Source of the DNA: an uncultured Gammaproteobacteria bacterium
GTDB lineage: Bacteria; Pseudomonadota; Gammaproteobacteria; Pseudomonadales; Pseudohongiellaceae
Assembly: GCA_937898685.1 (NCBI GenBank)
Contig: CALEJT010000005.1
Location: 9,609 to 73,608, forward strand
Direction: 5' to 3'
DNA length: 64,000 nt
Each line of letters opens with the position of its first letter. Within the stretch, counting starts at the first letter, position 1. A program made the position numbers and the translations under genes. Of the stretch, positions 32,828 through 41,446 are shown one piece after another. The notes beneath the pieces were generated by a model. The model saw nothing but the letters and a program-made list of their open reading frames with translations. It was not told the DNA's origin and made no database searches.

Positions 32828-33840
32828 TGGCCCGCGCCCCTCGTCGTGATCGACGTCGTCCCGAAGCACAGCGCACGGAAGTGCATCGCAGCGATCCCTG
32901 GCGCGGCAGCACGGGAGCGCCCGTCGGTCGCAAGCTCAGCTGGTTCGAGCAACATCAACGCACGGCCGTCGAAAGTCTGCTGCGTTTGCTGAGCGACCCG
33001 CTCGGCACCGTGTTGGCGTGGCTGGTGATGGGCATCGCGCTCGCTTTGCCGCTGAGTCTGTCGCTGCTTCTGGCGAACCTGCAGGGTTTGGCACAGAACG
33101 TCGATGAAGCCGGCACGCTGTCTCTCTATCTCGAGGCAGGGCTCGAGCCGATGCGTCAGCAAGCTTTGGTGGACACGCTGTCGCAACGCGAAGACGTGCG
33201 CGAGGTGCGCTTGATCACGCCCGAAGAAGCCTTGGCCGAATTCGAGCGTAGCTCTGGTTTCAATGATGTGTTGGCGGGCCTCGATTCGAATCCGCTTCCG
33301 CCAGTGATCGTGGTGACGCCGCAGAGCCTGGAAGAAGAAGTGCTCGTGGGACTGCAGTCCTATGTGGCCGCGCTCGATGGAGTCGATGTCGCGGAATCCG
33401 ATCTCGCCTGGCTCGAACGTCTGCGTACGGTGGTGAGTCTGGCGAGCCGCTTGGCAGTGTTGTTGGGATTCATGCTGTCGCTGGGTGTGCTGCTCGTGAT
33501 CGGCAACACGATTCGACTCGCGATCGAAAGTCGTCGCACCGAGATCGTGGTGGTGAAACTGGTCGGTGGTACCGATGCCTATGTGGCAAGACCCTTCCTT
33601 TACAGTGGTCTTTGGTACGGTGCGGGAGGCGGCCTCGTGGCGCTCTTTCTTTCTGCGCTCTTTCTCTTCGTGATGTCGGGGCCGTACTCGCGACTCATCG
33701 GCAGCTATGGCGGCGATGCCGAACTGCACGGCTTGGGTTTGACCAACGGCTTTTTGGTCCTCGTGGGTGCCGCGGTGCTGGGGTGGTTGGGCGCCAAACT
33801 TTCGGTGGTACGTCACCTGCGCGCCATCGAGCCACGCTAG
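32827..33840 (+). CDS. ftsX: Cell division protein FtsX
   Basis: Inner-membrane partner of FtsE, 337 residues. A long basic, cytoplasmic N-terminus (residues 1-60) precedes the first helix (TVLAWLVMGIALALPLSLSL). The periplasmic loop of about 110 residues (QNVDEAGTLSLYLEAGLEPM through VDVAESDLAWL) is the region that recruits the hydrolase activator. Three more helices follow: ASRLAVLLGFMLSLGVLLVI, GGLVALFLSALFLFV and LVLVGAAVLGWLGAKLS. The gene that often follows in gammaproteobacteria, rpoH, is not here; sodB comes next instead. Confidence 0.96.
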   Translation: MARAPRRDRRRPEAQRTEVHRSDPWRGSTGAPVGRKLSWFEQHQRTAVESLLRLLSDPLGTVLAWLVMGIALALPLSLSLLLANLQGLAQNVDEAGTLSLYLEAGLEPMRQQALVDTLSQREDVREVRLITPEEALAEFERSSGFNDVLAGLDSNPLPPVIVVTPQSLEEEVLVGLQSYVAALDGVDVAESDLAWLERLRTVVSLASRLAVLLGFMLSLGVLLVIGNTIRLAIESRRTEIVVVKLVGGTDAYVARPFLYSGLWYGAGGGLVALFLSALFLFVMSGPYSRLIGSYGGDAELHGLGLTNGFLVLVGAAVLGWLGAKLSVVRHLRAIEPR

Positions 33841-33933
33841 TTTCCGCCGTTTGTCCGGCGTCAAAGATTTTTCGGGTACACTTACCGGCCCTGAGTCTTC
33901 CCGCCACTCATTCACATCGACAAGGAGTACATC

Positions 33934-34518
33934 ATGGCCTTTGAATTACCCCCCCTGCCATATCCGATGGATGCGCTGCAGCCGCACATCTCCAAGGAAA
34001 CGCTCGAATATCACTATGGCAAGCACCACAACGCCTACGTGGTGAAGCTCAACAGCCTGCTCGAAGGTAAGCCCGAAGCCAACAAATCGCTGGAAGAAGT
34101 GATCAAGACCTCGAGCGGCGCCGTGTTCAACAACGCTGCCCAGATCTGGAACCACACCTTCTACTGGCACTGCCTGAGCCCGAACGGTGGCGGCGCTCCG
34201 ACTGGCCCGATCGCCGAGGCCATCAACAAAGCCTTCGGTTCCTTCGAAGAATTCCAGGCCAAGTTCAACGACAGCGCAGTCAACAACTTCGGTTCGTCCT
34301 GGACCTGGCTCGTGAAGAAGAGCGACGGCTCGCTGGCCATCGTCAACACTTCCAACGCCGGCACTCCGCTCACCGAAGCCGATCAGACTCCGCTTCTTAC
34401 CGTGGATCTGTGGGAACACGCCTACTACATCGATTACCGCAACCTGCGTCCGAAGTACCTCGAAGGCTTCTGGGCCCTCGTGAACTGGGACTTCGTGAAC
34501 AAGAACTTCGCTGGTTAA
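33934..34518 (+). CDS. sodB: Superoxide dismutase, iron type
   Basis: Converts superoxide to oxygen and peroxide in the cytoplasm. The 194 residues begin MAFELPPLPYPMDALQPHIS. Metal ligands can be seen: His27 (EYHYGKHHNAYV), His74 (IWNHTFYWHC) and the C-terminal Asp and His of VDLWEHAYYIDY. FNNAAQIWNHTFYWHC and the context before the DxWEHAYY motif favour the iron over the manganese type. The ribosome site acaaggag lies just before the ATG. A hairpin terminator at 34547-34576 ends the gene. Confidence 0.96.
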   Translation: MAFELPPLPYPMDALQPHISKETLEYHYGKHHNAYVVKLNSLLEGKPEANKSLEEVIKTSSGAVFNNAAQIWNHTFYWHCLSPNGGGAPTGPIAEAINKAFGSFEEFQAKFNDSAVNNFGSSWTWLVKKSDGSLAIVNTSNAGTPLTEADQTPLLTVDLWEHAYYIDYRNLRPKYLEGFWALVNWDFVNKNFAG

Positions 34519-34546
34519 CAGCGGTTCGCAGTCGCGACGTTTACGA

Positions 34547-34576
34547 AAAGCCGGCCACTTTGGTGGTCGGCTTTTT
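34547..34576 (+). terminator. Intrinsic terminator after sodB
   Basis: A 12-bp stem from 34547-34558 (AAAGCCGGCCAC) to 34563-34574 (GTGGTCGGCTTT, one G-T pair), loop TTTG, followed by Ts to 34576. Confidence 0.88.
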
Positions 34577-34707
34577 ATTCGGGAATTGATCGGCGTTTAT
34601 TGACAGAGCGGGTCACGCGCGCCGCTCTCGTTGTGGTTGATCATCATCAAGGCAGGGCGAGGTGGCGGTGCAAATACTGCTTTCACATCATGAGTGGAGG
34701 CAGATGT

Positions 34708-34803
34708 ATGACTTCTTTGCAACGTACCTTTACCGCGCTGATGACCGTGCTCGTGGGTGTAGCACTGTTTCTCATAGTGCTGGCCACCACACTGGGAAAC
34801 TAG
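34708..34803 (+). CDS. Possible 31-aa membrane peptide
   Basis: A short frame beginning MTSLQRTFTAL, with one hydrophobic stretch (LMTVLVGVALFLIVLATTLG) that could span the membrane; the chain ends two residues later. A perfect GGAGG lies seven bases before the ATG at 34708, which is the main support. It stands alone between sodB and the molybdoenzyme operon. The gene is smaller than usual annotation limits. It may be a stress-type small membrane protein, but no family is recognised. Confidence 0.45.
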   Translation: MTSLQRTFTALMTVLVGVALFLIVLATTLGN

Positions 34804-35143
34804 TTCTTCCCGGCTGATCGCCTGGATGCTCACTGGGTGTCCAGGTGACGATGGCAACCTGAGCAATGGAACGCTCGTCCCCAAGGACGGGCGTACCCCT
34901 TCGCCACCCTTGCCCGAATCGTTCAAGAACGGCTCGCGATCTGTCCTCATCTTTGGAAACGCCGGCAGTTGATAGAAAAGCTTCTCATTTACAAATGAGA
35001 GTCTCTTTTCTTCAGACGGGGAAGTATGTGGTGCCGCTTGATTCACCTTTGGGCCTGGATTACTTTGGCGCCCTTCCCGCACGCGAATTTCCGCGCGGCG
35101 ACGTCATCCTACTATTTAACAGAACATCACCTGGGGAGTTGTT
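34804..35143. other. Gene-free leader region with two inverted repeats
   Basis: No supported gene in 340 bases. A 10-bp near-perfect stem (ACGCTCGTCC 34871-34880 / GGACGGGCGT 34885-34894, one mismatch) without T-run and a separate 8-bp palindrome at 34983-35000 are visible. The latter part probably carries the promoter of the molybdoenzyme operon. Confidence 0.45.
34983..35000. promoter_or_regulatory. Palindrome, possible operator
   Basis: TCTCATTT-AC-AAATGAGA is a perfect 8+8 bp palindrome 143 bases before the ATG at 35144. The outer flanks gaaaag and cttttc (34974-34979 and 35005-35010) also mirror each other. The form suits a dimeric transcription factor site; I cannot name the factor. 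Confidence 0.4.
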
Positions 35144-35653
35144 ATGGCAACTTTACGTGTAAATGGGCAAGCGCGGGACATCGGTGAAATCGATCCCTCC
35201 ACTCCACTGTTATGGGTCCTCAGGGATGAACTGGGGCTGGTGGGGACCAAATATGGCTGCGGTATCGCGCAGTGTGGTGCCTGCACCGTGCATCTGAACG
35301 GTTCTCCGGTACGCTCCTGCCAGATTCCGGTGGGCAACCTCACCGCTGATCAGGAAATCACCACCATCGAAGGTTTGGCTGCCGCCGACGGCACGCTCAC
35401 TCCGCTGCAGAAGGCCTGGATCGAATACGACGTGCCGCAGTGTGGCTACTGTCAGGCTGGCCAGTTGATGAGCGCCACCGCCCTGTTGCGCAATAACCCG
35501 AATCCGAGCGACGAAGAAATCGACGCCGCGATGTCCGGCAACCTTTGCCGTTGCGCCACCTACACCCGTATCAAACGTGCCATCAAAGCTGCTGCTGCCA
35601 GCATCAACGGCACTGAGTTCTACGATGCCACCATCACGGAGGCCCGTGTATGA
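35144..35653 (+). CDS. Isoquinoline oxidoreductase-type [2Fe-2S] subunit
   Basis: Small electron-transfer subunit of a molybdenum hydroxylase, 169 residues, with two [2Fe-2S] clusters. The plant-ferredoxin-type domain has Cys39, 44, 47 and 59 (YGCGIAQCGACTVHL..RSC). The second domain has Cys100, 103, 135 and 137 (QCGYCQAGQLMSA..GNLCRCATYTRI). Both sets are complete. The sequence resembles IorA and aldehyde/xanthine dehydrogenase small subunits. It overlaps the next gene by four bases (ATGA), and GGGGAG precedes its ATG. No FAD subunit is present, as in isoquinoline oxidoreductase. Confidence 0.93.
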   Translation: MATLRVNGQARDIGEIDPSTPLLWVLRDELGLVGTKYGCGIAQCGACTVHLNGSPVRSCQIPVGNLTADQEITTIEGLAAADGTLTPLQKAWIEYDVPQCGYCQAGQLMSATALLRNNPNPSDEEIDAAMSGNLCRCATYTRIKRAIKAAAASINGTEFYDATITEARV

Positions 35654-37965
35654 ATATGAAGACCCCGTCTCAGTTGCCCCTGGCTGAACTGCCGGACTTC
35701 TTCCAAGACCTGGTCGAGCAGAAACAAAGCGCTGCAGCCGCTCTGCCGCCGCTGAGCCGTCGTCAGTTCTTCAAACTGTCGGGCGTTGCCGGTGGTGGTC
35801 TGGTGCTTGGCGGAGTGCTGGCAAGCGGTGCACCGAAAGTCAAAGCGCAGCAAGCCGCTGCCACTGAAGAAGTCAGCACGCTGAGCCCCTTCGTGCAGAT
35901 CAAGGCCGATGGCCGCATCAACCTCTTCTCCAAGAACCCCGAGTGTGGTCAGGGCATCAAGACCGGCCTCCCGTTGATCATTGCCGAAGAACTCGACTGC
36001 GCCTGGGAAGACGTGGACGTCGTCCAGGCCGACATCGACGAAGCAACCTATGGCCGTCAGTTCGCCGGCGGTTCGCTCTCCACGCCGCAGAACTGGATGC
36101 CGATGCGTCAGGCCGGTGCCACTGCCCGTGCCATGATCCTGGCCGCTGCCGCACAGCAGCTGAACATCGATGTTTCCGAACTCAGCACCAGCAAGTCCAA
36201 AGTGATTCACGCTGCCACCGGTCGCGAATGGCACTACAGCGAATTCGCGGAACTGGCTGCGACCATGCCGGTACCCGACCCGTCCACGCTCACGCTCAAG
36301 ACCCGCGATCAGTTCACGCTGCTCGGCAAGCGCTACACCGGTGTCGACAACCACGCCATCGTCACGGGCAAACCGCTCTTCGGTGCCGACGTGCAGCTGC
36401 CCGGCATGGTGTACGCCACCTTCACCAAGTCGCCGCAGATCGGCGGTGTGCCGGTTTCCTTCAACGAAGCCCACATCAAGTCGCTGCCCGGCGTGATCGA
36501 TGCCTTCATCGTCGAGCCCTTCGGTGATGCCCGCGTGTTCCCGACCGCCAGCGGTGCCAACTTCGGTGGTGTGGCCATCGTGGCCAACAGCACCTGGGCC
36601 GCCATCAAGGCCAAGCGCGAGCTGCAGGTCGAGTGGGATACCAGCAACGCTGAAACCGCCACTTGGGACGATCTCGTCGCACGCGCCATGGCTGCCGCCG
36701 ATCAGGATGGCCCGATGGAAGTCGTCAACAAGGGCGACGTTTCCAGCGCACTGCAGAACGCCGCCAAGGTGGTAACCGCGGTTTACGAATATCCCTACGT
36801 CACCCACGCCCAGCTCGAGCCCGAAACGACCACCGCCCTCTATCAGGACGGCAAGATCGAAGTGTGGGCACCGGCGCAGATCCCTGGCGGCGGTGAAAGC
36901 GGTGCCGCCGTTCGTCTCGAACTGCCCGTGGAAGCGTCCACGCTGCATCAGACCCGTATCGGTGGCGGCTTCGGTCGCAAGCTTGCCAATGACTACGTCT
37001 ACGAAGCCGCGGCCATTGCCCGTCGCATGGAAGGTCGTCCGGTCAAATTGCAGTGGACCCGCGAAGACGACATGACCCACGACTACTACCGTCCGGGTGG
37101 TGTGCATTCGTACAAGGCTGCACTCGACGAGAACGGCAAGCTCACCGCCTGGCAGGTGCACTTCTTCTCGCACACGCTCGACGGCAAGGCGCCGATGACC
37201 TCGGCCGACCTCAACCCCAACGTGTTCCCGCAGGACGTGCTGCCGAACGTCAAGATCACGCAGACGCTGTTCCAGAACGCGATCCCGACCGGCCCGATGC
37301 GTGCACCGAGCTCGAACGCCATCGCATTCCCGATCCAGAGCTTCATCCACGAACTGGCCGTGGCCGCAGGCCGCGATCACGTCGAGTTCCTGCTCGAGCT
37401 GATGGGTGAACCGCGTCTGGTGAACCCGGAAAGCCCGCAGTCGATGCACACCGGTCGCGCGCGCAACGTCATCCAGACGGTGGCGGAACGTGCGGAGTGG
37501 GGCAAGCCAATGCCGCAGAACCGCGCCAAAGGTCTGTCCTTCTTCTTCTGCCACGCCGGCTACGTTGCGCAGATCGCCGACGTCGAAGTACGTCCGAACA
37601 AAGAAGTCAAAGTGCACAAGGTATGGGCTGTGGCCGACTTCGGCTTCATCCACAACCGCAGCGCCGCCGAAAGCCAGATGGAAGGTGGCATCATCGATGG
37701 CCTGAGCCAGCTGTTCCACGCCAAGGTCACCTTCAACAACGGTGTGATCCAGCAGCAGAACTTCCATCAGTATCCGCTGCTGCGCATGCCGCAGGCTCCG
37801 GAACTCGACACCTTCTTCCTCGAACCCGATGAGTTCCCGCCCACGGGCTCTGGCGAACCCTCCATGCCGCCGATCCTGGCTGCAGTGAGCAACGCCATCT
37901 TCACCATCACCGGTGAGCGCGTTCGCAAGATGCCGCTCAACGAACTCGGTTACAAACTGGTGTAA
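35650..37965 (+). CDS. Molybdopterin-binding hydroxylase large subunit (IorB-like)
   Basis: Large catalytic subunit, 771 residues, of the xanthine-oxidase-family enzyme paired with the preceding protein. A Tat signal lies at residues 36-43 (SRRQFFKL) after an unusually long leader, followed by GGGLVLGGVLASG, so the complex would be exported folded to the periplasm; the small subunit has no signal and probably rides along. Landmarks include the molybdenum-loop stretch IPGGGESGAAVRLEL, TRIGGGFGRKLANDYVYEAA and PTGPMRAPSSNA. C-terminal GSGEPSMPPILAAVSNAI includes the family's conserved Glu (GEP). The substrate is unknown; the family oxidises N-heterocycles or aldehydes. Confidence 0.93.
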   Translation: MNMKTPSQLPLAELPDFFQDLVEQKQSAAAALPPLSRRQFFKLSGVAGGGLVLGGVLASGAPKVKAQQAAATEEVSTLSPFVQIKADGRINLFSKNPECGQGIKTGLPLIIAEELDCAWEDVDVVQADIDEATYGRQFAGGSLSTPQNWMPMRQAGATARAMILAAAAQQLNIDVSELSTSKSKVIHAATGREWHYSEFAELAATMPVPDPSTLTLKTRDQFTLLGKRYTGVDNHAIVTGKPLFGADVQLPGMVYATFTKSPQIGGVPVSFNEAHIKSLPGVIDAFIVEPFGDARVFPTASGANFGGVAIVANSTWAAIKAKRELQVEWDTSNAETATWDDLVARAMAAADQDGPMEVVNKGDVSSALQNAAKVVTAVYEYPYVTHAQLEPETTTALYQDGKIEVWAPAQIPGGGESGAAVRLELPVEASTLHQTRIGGGFGRKLANDYVYEAAAIARRMEGRPVKLQWTREDDMTHDYYRPGGVHSYKAALDENGKLTAWQVHFFSHTLDGKAPMTSADLNPNVFPQDVLPNVKITQTLFQNAIPTGPMRAPSSNAIAFPIQSFIHELAVAAGRDHVEFLLELMGEPRLVNPESPQSMHTGRARNVIQTVAERAEWGKPMPQNRAKGLSFFFCHAGYVAQIADVEVRPNKEVKVHKVWAVADFGFIHNRSAAESQMEGGIIDGLSQLFHAKVTFNNGVIQQQNFHQYPLLRMPQAPELDTFFLEPDEFPPTGSGEPSMPPILAAVSNAIFTITGERVRKMPLNELGYKLV

Positions 37966-37980
37966 GAGAGAGTGCATTGA

Positions 37981-38010
37981 AAAGGCCAGCGCAAGCTGGC
38001 CTTTTTTTTG
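37981..38010 (+). terminator. Terminator after the molybdoenzyme operon
   Basis: Stem AAGGCCAGC (37982-37990) / GCTGGCCTT (37995-38003) with loop GCAA and eight Ts from 38002. The reverse strand also gives a stem followed by four Ts, so it may serve the minus-strand gene at 38055 too. Confidence 0.9.
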
Positions 38011-38054
38011 GAAGATCGTTCAGAAGAACGGTTCGCTGCGACGACAGCGCGCCG

Positions 38055-39521
38055 CTAGTACGTGTAGTAGTAGCGTATGCGGGCGAGGTCGGGATTGAGC
38101 AAACCGTCTTCGGTCAGGCGTGGGCGGAATTGGGAACGGCGAATGTGCCGGATCAGGCGGTCTTCGACGATGGATGGCGTATCCGCACTCTTGCCGAGAA
38201 CCTTGATCGCGCGCGCCGCGCCCAACTGCGTCACGACGAACTCCACATCCACATATCCCTTGTATTCGAGCGTGAGATTCTCGGGCACATGGTAGAGCGC
38301 GCGCGAATAGTTGTCGGGAATGAAGGTGGGTACGGACATCGGCATCGGCGGATTGAGCAGTGCTGCAAAGGTCTCTTCGCCGCTCAATTGTGCGTTGGCC
38401 TGCAGCAACGACAAGGCCTCGCCGCGCTTGTTGAAATAAAGCAGCCAATCCACGAGATCGAGCTTCGCCTGCAACCGTTCGACCGGTGCCGCGCCATTCA
38501 CCTCCAGGATCTTGGCGCGCTCATCGAGAGCTTGGCGCCCGGCACGCGAACACAGCGAATTCACCGGCATGTTGCCCATGTCGTAGGGCCGCAGTTGCTG
38601 ATACACGGTGATGTCGTCGTTGATGTTGAAGTTGGACAGGTAGTGGAAGCAGGTGATGGAGAGATCGAGCAGCAAGGCCGGCAATTTTGGATCGTTTGGT
38701 CCTTCCTTCTCCTTGATGAGGTCGATCATCTGCTGGTAGCGCGACTGCGCGCGCAGCAGTCCTTGCGCGCGGAAGCTCGTCAGCTCCTGCGAGTTCTGCA
38801 CGAAGGACCTGTCGAGATTCGGTGCCAGCATACTTTCGTACATCGGCATCGGCGTACTGAAGGCGCTGAAGGTGAAGAAGTTCCAGTTCGCCTGATTGCG
38901 CAGCGGTTCGAGCAAGGTATCGATTTTTTGCTCCGAAGCATTGCGGCGTTGCAGATGGAACAGAAACTCCTGTTCGCGATCTGCCGCCATCAGATCGCCG
39001 CGTGCGAGATGGGTGGCGATGATGCGCGAGACGATCTGTTCCTGGTCGCGGCTGTACAGGCCATTGTTGACGCGTACGATGTGCAACGCGCGTTGATAGA
39101 GCTGCAGCGCCACGTCGTCGGCACCGATGGCGGATTGCAGCGCCGCCAATCCCAACAGTTCCTCCGCCAGCGGCATGCCGAAAGGACCATGAGTCGCTTC
39201 GAGAGCCGCGATCAGATTGTTGTAGCGCTCGATGTCGCGCTCCACCTGCTCCTGATCGCGTGAACCGTTGGACAGACGTGCCGCCAGCCAAGATTGCAGA
39301 TCGATGCCTTCGCCATCGTCTGGACGAGGCCGTAGCTCCTGCACGACGTAGGAGCTGTCATCGTCCGCCTGGATTTCGACTGTGATGGGGACTGGATCGA
39401 ACAGGAGATAACGCAGATCGGGATCCTTCTGCGCGTACAGCATGCCGGGCAAGAGGCAAAGAAATGAAGCCAAGGACTGGAAAGATTTACGACAACTGCT
39501 GCGAAGCGAATCGTTCGGCAT
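38055..39521 (-). CDS. Exported helical protein with TonB-C-like end (2)
   Basis: A 488-residue exported protein. A signal peptide (SFQSLASFLCLLPGMLYAQ) precedes a helical part with TPR-like segments (GADDVALQLYQRALHIVRVN, GRQALDERAKILEVNGAAPV). The last ~85 residues resemble a TonB C-terminal domain: YKGYVDVEFVVTQLGAARAI, VEDRLIRHIRRSQFRP, ending in YYYTY. There is no transmembrane anchor or Pro-rich spacer, so it is not a usual TonB. Its neighbour upstream (39567) is a diverged paralogue with the same plan and final residues. Function unknown; it probably acts in the periplasm or at the outer membrane. Confidence 0.78.
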   Translation of the reverse strand: MPNDSLRSSCRKSFQSLASFLCLLPGMLYAQKDPDLRYLLFDPVPITVEIQADDDSSYVVQELRPRPDDGEGIDLQSWLAARLSNGSRDQEQVERDIERYNNLIAALEATHGPFGMPLAEELLGLAALQSAIGADDVALQLYQRALHIVRVNNGLYSRDQEQIVSRIIATHLARGDLMAADREQEFLFHLQRRNASEQKIDTLLEPLRNQANWNFFTFSAFSTPMPMYESMLAPNLDRSFVQNSQELTSFRAQGLLRAQSRYQQMIDLIKEKEGPNDPKLPALLLDLSITCFHYLSNFNINDDITVYQQLRPYDMGNMPVNSLCSRAGRQALDERAKILEVNGAAPVERLQAKLDLVDWLLYFNKRGEALSLLQANAQLSGEETFAALLNPPMPMSVPTFIPDNYSRALYHVPENLTLEYKGYVDVEFVVTQLGAARAIKVLGKSADTPSIVEDRLIRHIRRSQFRPRLTEDGLLNPDLARIRYYYTY

Positions 39522-39566
39522 CTTTGCGTTCTTCTCTTCTTCTTGCCGATGCTGTGGTCCGGTTGC

Positions 39567-41240
39567 TCAGTAGGTGTAGTAGAAACGCAAGGTGAACGAA
39601 TCGGTTTGACGCGGTTCGCCATCCACGAGGAAGGGCCGCATGCGGCTCTCACGCAGATAATCCATCAGTGCATTGCGCAGCACCTGCGAGGTGCCCTCGC
39701 TGCTGGCAATGATCTTTTCACGCGTGACTCGGCCGCGACGATCGATGCCCAGCGTCACGTCCACATGCCCCTTGTACTCGAGTTCCTCGGTAGGGCCGAC
39801 GCCGTTCAGCTCACGGCTGTAGGGATGCTGCACGAAGGTTGGCACCGGCATCAGATAGTCCGGGTGCAACACCGGGTGCAGTTCGCCGGCCGTGGTGCTG
39901 GGTGAGCCGAGCGCTTCCCAAGCCTTGCGATAGGCGGCTTCCGCGCGGTTGTAACGTTCGAAACTGAGATGCCAATCGCCGAGATCGAGATAGGCACGGG
40001 CACGGCTTTCCGGGGTGGCGTTTGCATCGGCCTCGAGATCCTTCGCCAGTTTCTCCAACGACTCGACGTTCTCCTGATAGCCGCGACTCGTCACCGGATT
40101 CACGGGATTGGTGCGCATCGTATTGAAGCCGAACGAAGCGCGATTGGCGGAGGACAACATCGAATCCATCTGCCGTTTCAGCGTGAAGGCGATGTTCGCT
40201 TGTTTGCGCTGCAATTCCGCCTTGTGTTCGGGGCTGACGCTGTCGTTTTCCTGCAGTTGTTCATAGAACTTCTGCGCGGTTTTCAGGCGTTCGTCCACCA
40301 TCATTTCCGGCGTCAGCGCGTAGGGCGAGGTGCGCAGATTGAATTCGGAGAAACCACCGCCAGGCATGCCGGGGTTCATCGCGTAGGGCAGACGGTCGCG
40401 CGGGAAGAAATAGACCATGCCATTGGAGGCCTGCACGGCTACGTAGCCGGGGCCACCGTCGGTGCTGGTGGAATAGGAGAGCGCGCTACCGAAGCGGCTC
40501 TGCGGGCCGGTCTTGAGGAAGGACTCCACGTTCCAGTCTGCCCAACGTTCGGTGGCGGCGATGCGTCGCGGATCGTCTTCCGCGTAACTTCTGGTCTGGA
40601 TGTAGAAGAGATACTCCTCGTAATCCGCAACCTGATCGTAATTGCCGAGTGAATCGTGGACGCGGATCAGTTCATCGACGAGCTCCACTTGCCGTGGCGT
40701 ATAGAGTCCGTAGTTGACGCGATCGATGTGCATCGCCGCTTCGAGTACGGGAATGGCGCCTTCGTAATCTCCCGCCTGCACCAGCAACAAGCCGAGCGCA
40801 TGATTCTGTTCGCGCAGCGCTTCGGAGTAGGGACTTTGGGAATTACGGGACAGCTCGGCGATGCTGTCGCGATAGCGTTGAATCTGTTCCTGCAACGAGG
40901 CGTGTATCTCTTGCTCATCGAGCGCCAGCTCTTCGGTGTCGCTCGCCTCGGCGCTCGAATTGGAATCTCCGGTCGAATTTGCGGCTGAGCCGGAGCCATC
41001 GCCCTGCGCTGCTTGTGCTGTCTCCTGCTGAGCTTCTGCGGTCAGTGGTACGACATCGAAGATGAGTTTGCTCAGCTCGGCGCGATTCTGCGCCTGGGCG
41101 GTGGAAACGAAACAAGAAAGGGCGAAGAGAGCACTGCAACTTCCCACAGCCAAGGCCCGCAACGGCTTGCGCGCCGGCCGCAAGGTGCCGACGAGGAGCG
41201 CTTTGGGGGAAGGGTTCACGAGAACCGAAGTGCTTCGCAT
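39567..41240 (-). CDS. Exported helical protein with TonB-C-like end (1)
   Basis: A 557-residue paralogue of the following gene. The leader is long and basic with a hydrophobic core (LAVGSCSALFALSCFVSTAQA). Next comes a Ser/Glu-rich stretch with low complexity (SSAEASDTEELALDEQE), then TPR-like helices (QAGDYEGAIPVLEAAMHIDR, YNRAEAAYRKAWEALGSPST). The C-terminal TonB-like domain runs from about 470: YKGHVDVTLGIDRRGRVTRE, LRNALMDYLRESRMRPF and the final RFYYTY. The two genes are 45 bases apart and probably cotranscribed. They may be a tandem duplication. The annotated start at 41240 is the first available one; a start nearer the hydrophobic core is possible. Confidence 0.76.
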   Translation of the reverse strand: MRSTSVLVNPSPKALLVGTLRPARKPLRALAVGSCSALFALSCFVSTAQAQNRAELSKLIFDVVPLTAEAQQETAQAAQGDGSGSAANSTGDSNSSAEASDTEELALDEQEIHASLQEQIQRYRDSIAELSRNSQSPYSEALREQNHALGLLLVQAGDYEGAIPVLEAAMHIDRVNYGLYTPRQVELVDELIRVHDSLGNYDQVADYEEYLFYIQTRSYAEDDPRRIAATERWADWNVESFLKTGPQSRFGSALSYSTSTDGGPGYVAVQASNGMVYFFPRDRLPYAMNPGMPGGGFSEFNLRTSPYALTPEMMVDERLKTAQKFYEQLQENDSVSPEHKAELQRKQANIAFTLKRQMDSMLSSANRASFGFNTMRTNPVNPVTSRGYQENVESLEKLAKDLEADANATPESRARAYLDLGDWHLSFERYNRAEAAYRKAWEALGSPSTTAGELHPVLHPDYLMPVPTFVQHPYSRELNGVGPTEELEYKGHVDVTLGIDRRGRVTREKIIASSEGTSQVLRNALMDYLRESRMRPFLVDGEPRQTDSFTLRFYYTY

Positions 41241-41360
41241 GGTGCTACCCGTTTGAGGAAGTCGGGCTGGCAGAGCCTAGCAACAAAGTCCCAGGCAGTC
41301 ATCAAGAGCTCTGTAGCCAGAGTGTTCAAGAATGTAAATTCAGCGCACCCGATTGTGCAA

Positions 41361-41394
41361 AATTCACGCAAGATATTGAAATTCAATGTGAATT
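41361..41394. promoter_or_regulatory. Nested inverted repeats, possible operator
   Basis: AATTCAC (41361-41367) and GTGAATT (41388-41394) are inverted, 20 bases apart. Between them lies a second palindrome, ATTGAAATTCAAT (41375-41387). The site is just upstream of the likely promoter of the DUF1592 operon, where a regulator could bind. Confidence 0.4.
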
Positions 41395-41418
41395 AATCGT
41401 GGAACAGGCCCCCTGAGG

Positions 41419-41446
41419 TTTACTTCGAACCCCTCGACCCTATACT
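41419..41446 (+). promoter_or_regulatory. Likely promoter of the DUF1592-DUF1552 operon
   Basis: TATACT at 41441-41446 with TTTACT at 41419-41424, spacing 16. The -10 box has five of six consensus bases, the -35 box four. Confidence 0.45.

Noticed and set aside
33851..33882. sodB promoter (TTGTCC, TACACT)
   Set aside because: The spacing is 20 bases, too long for a confident sigma-70 call.
34597..35162. Frames on both strands between sodB and the molybdoenzyme operon
   Set aside because: They have no ribosome site and run across the terminator-side sequence or into the start of the small subunit gene.
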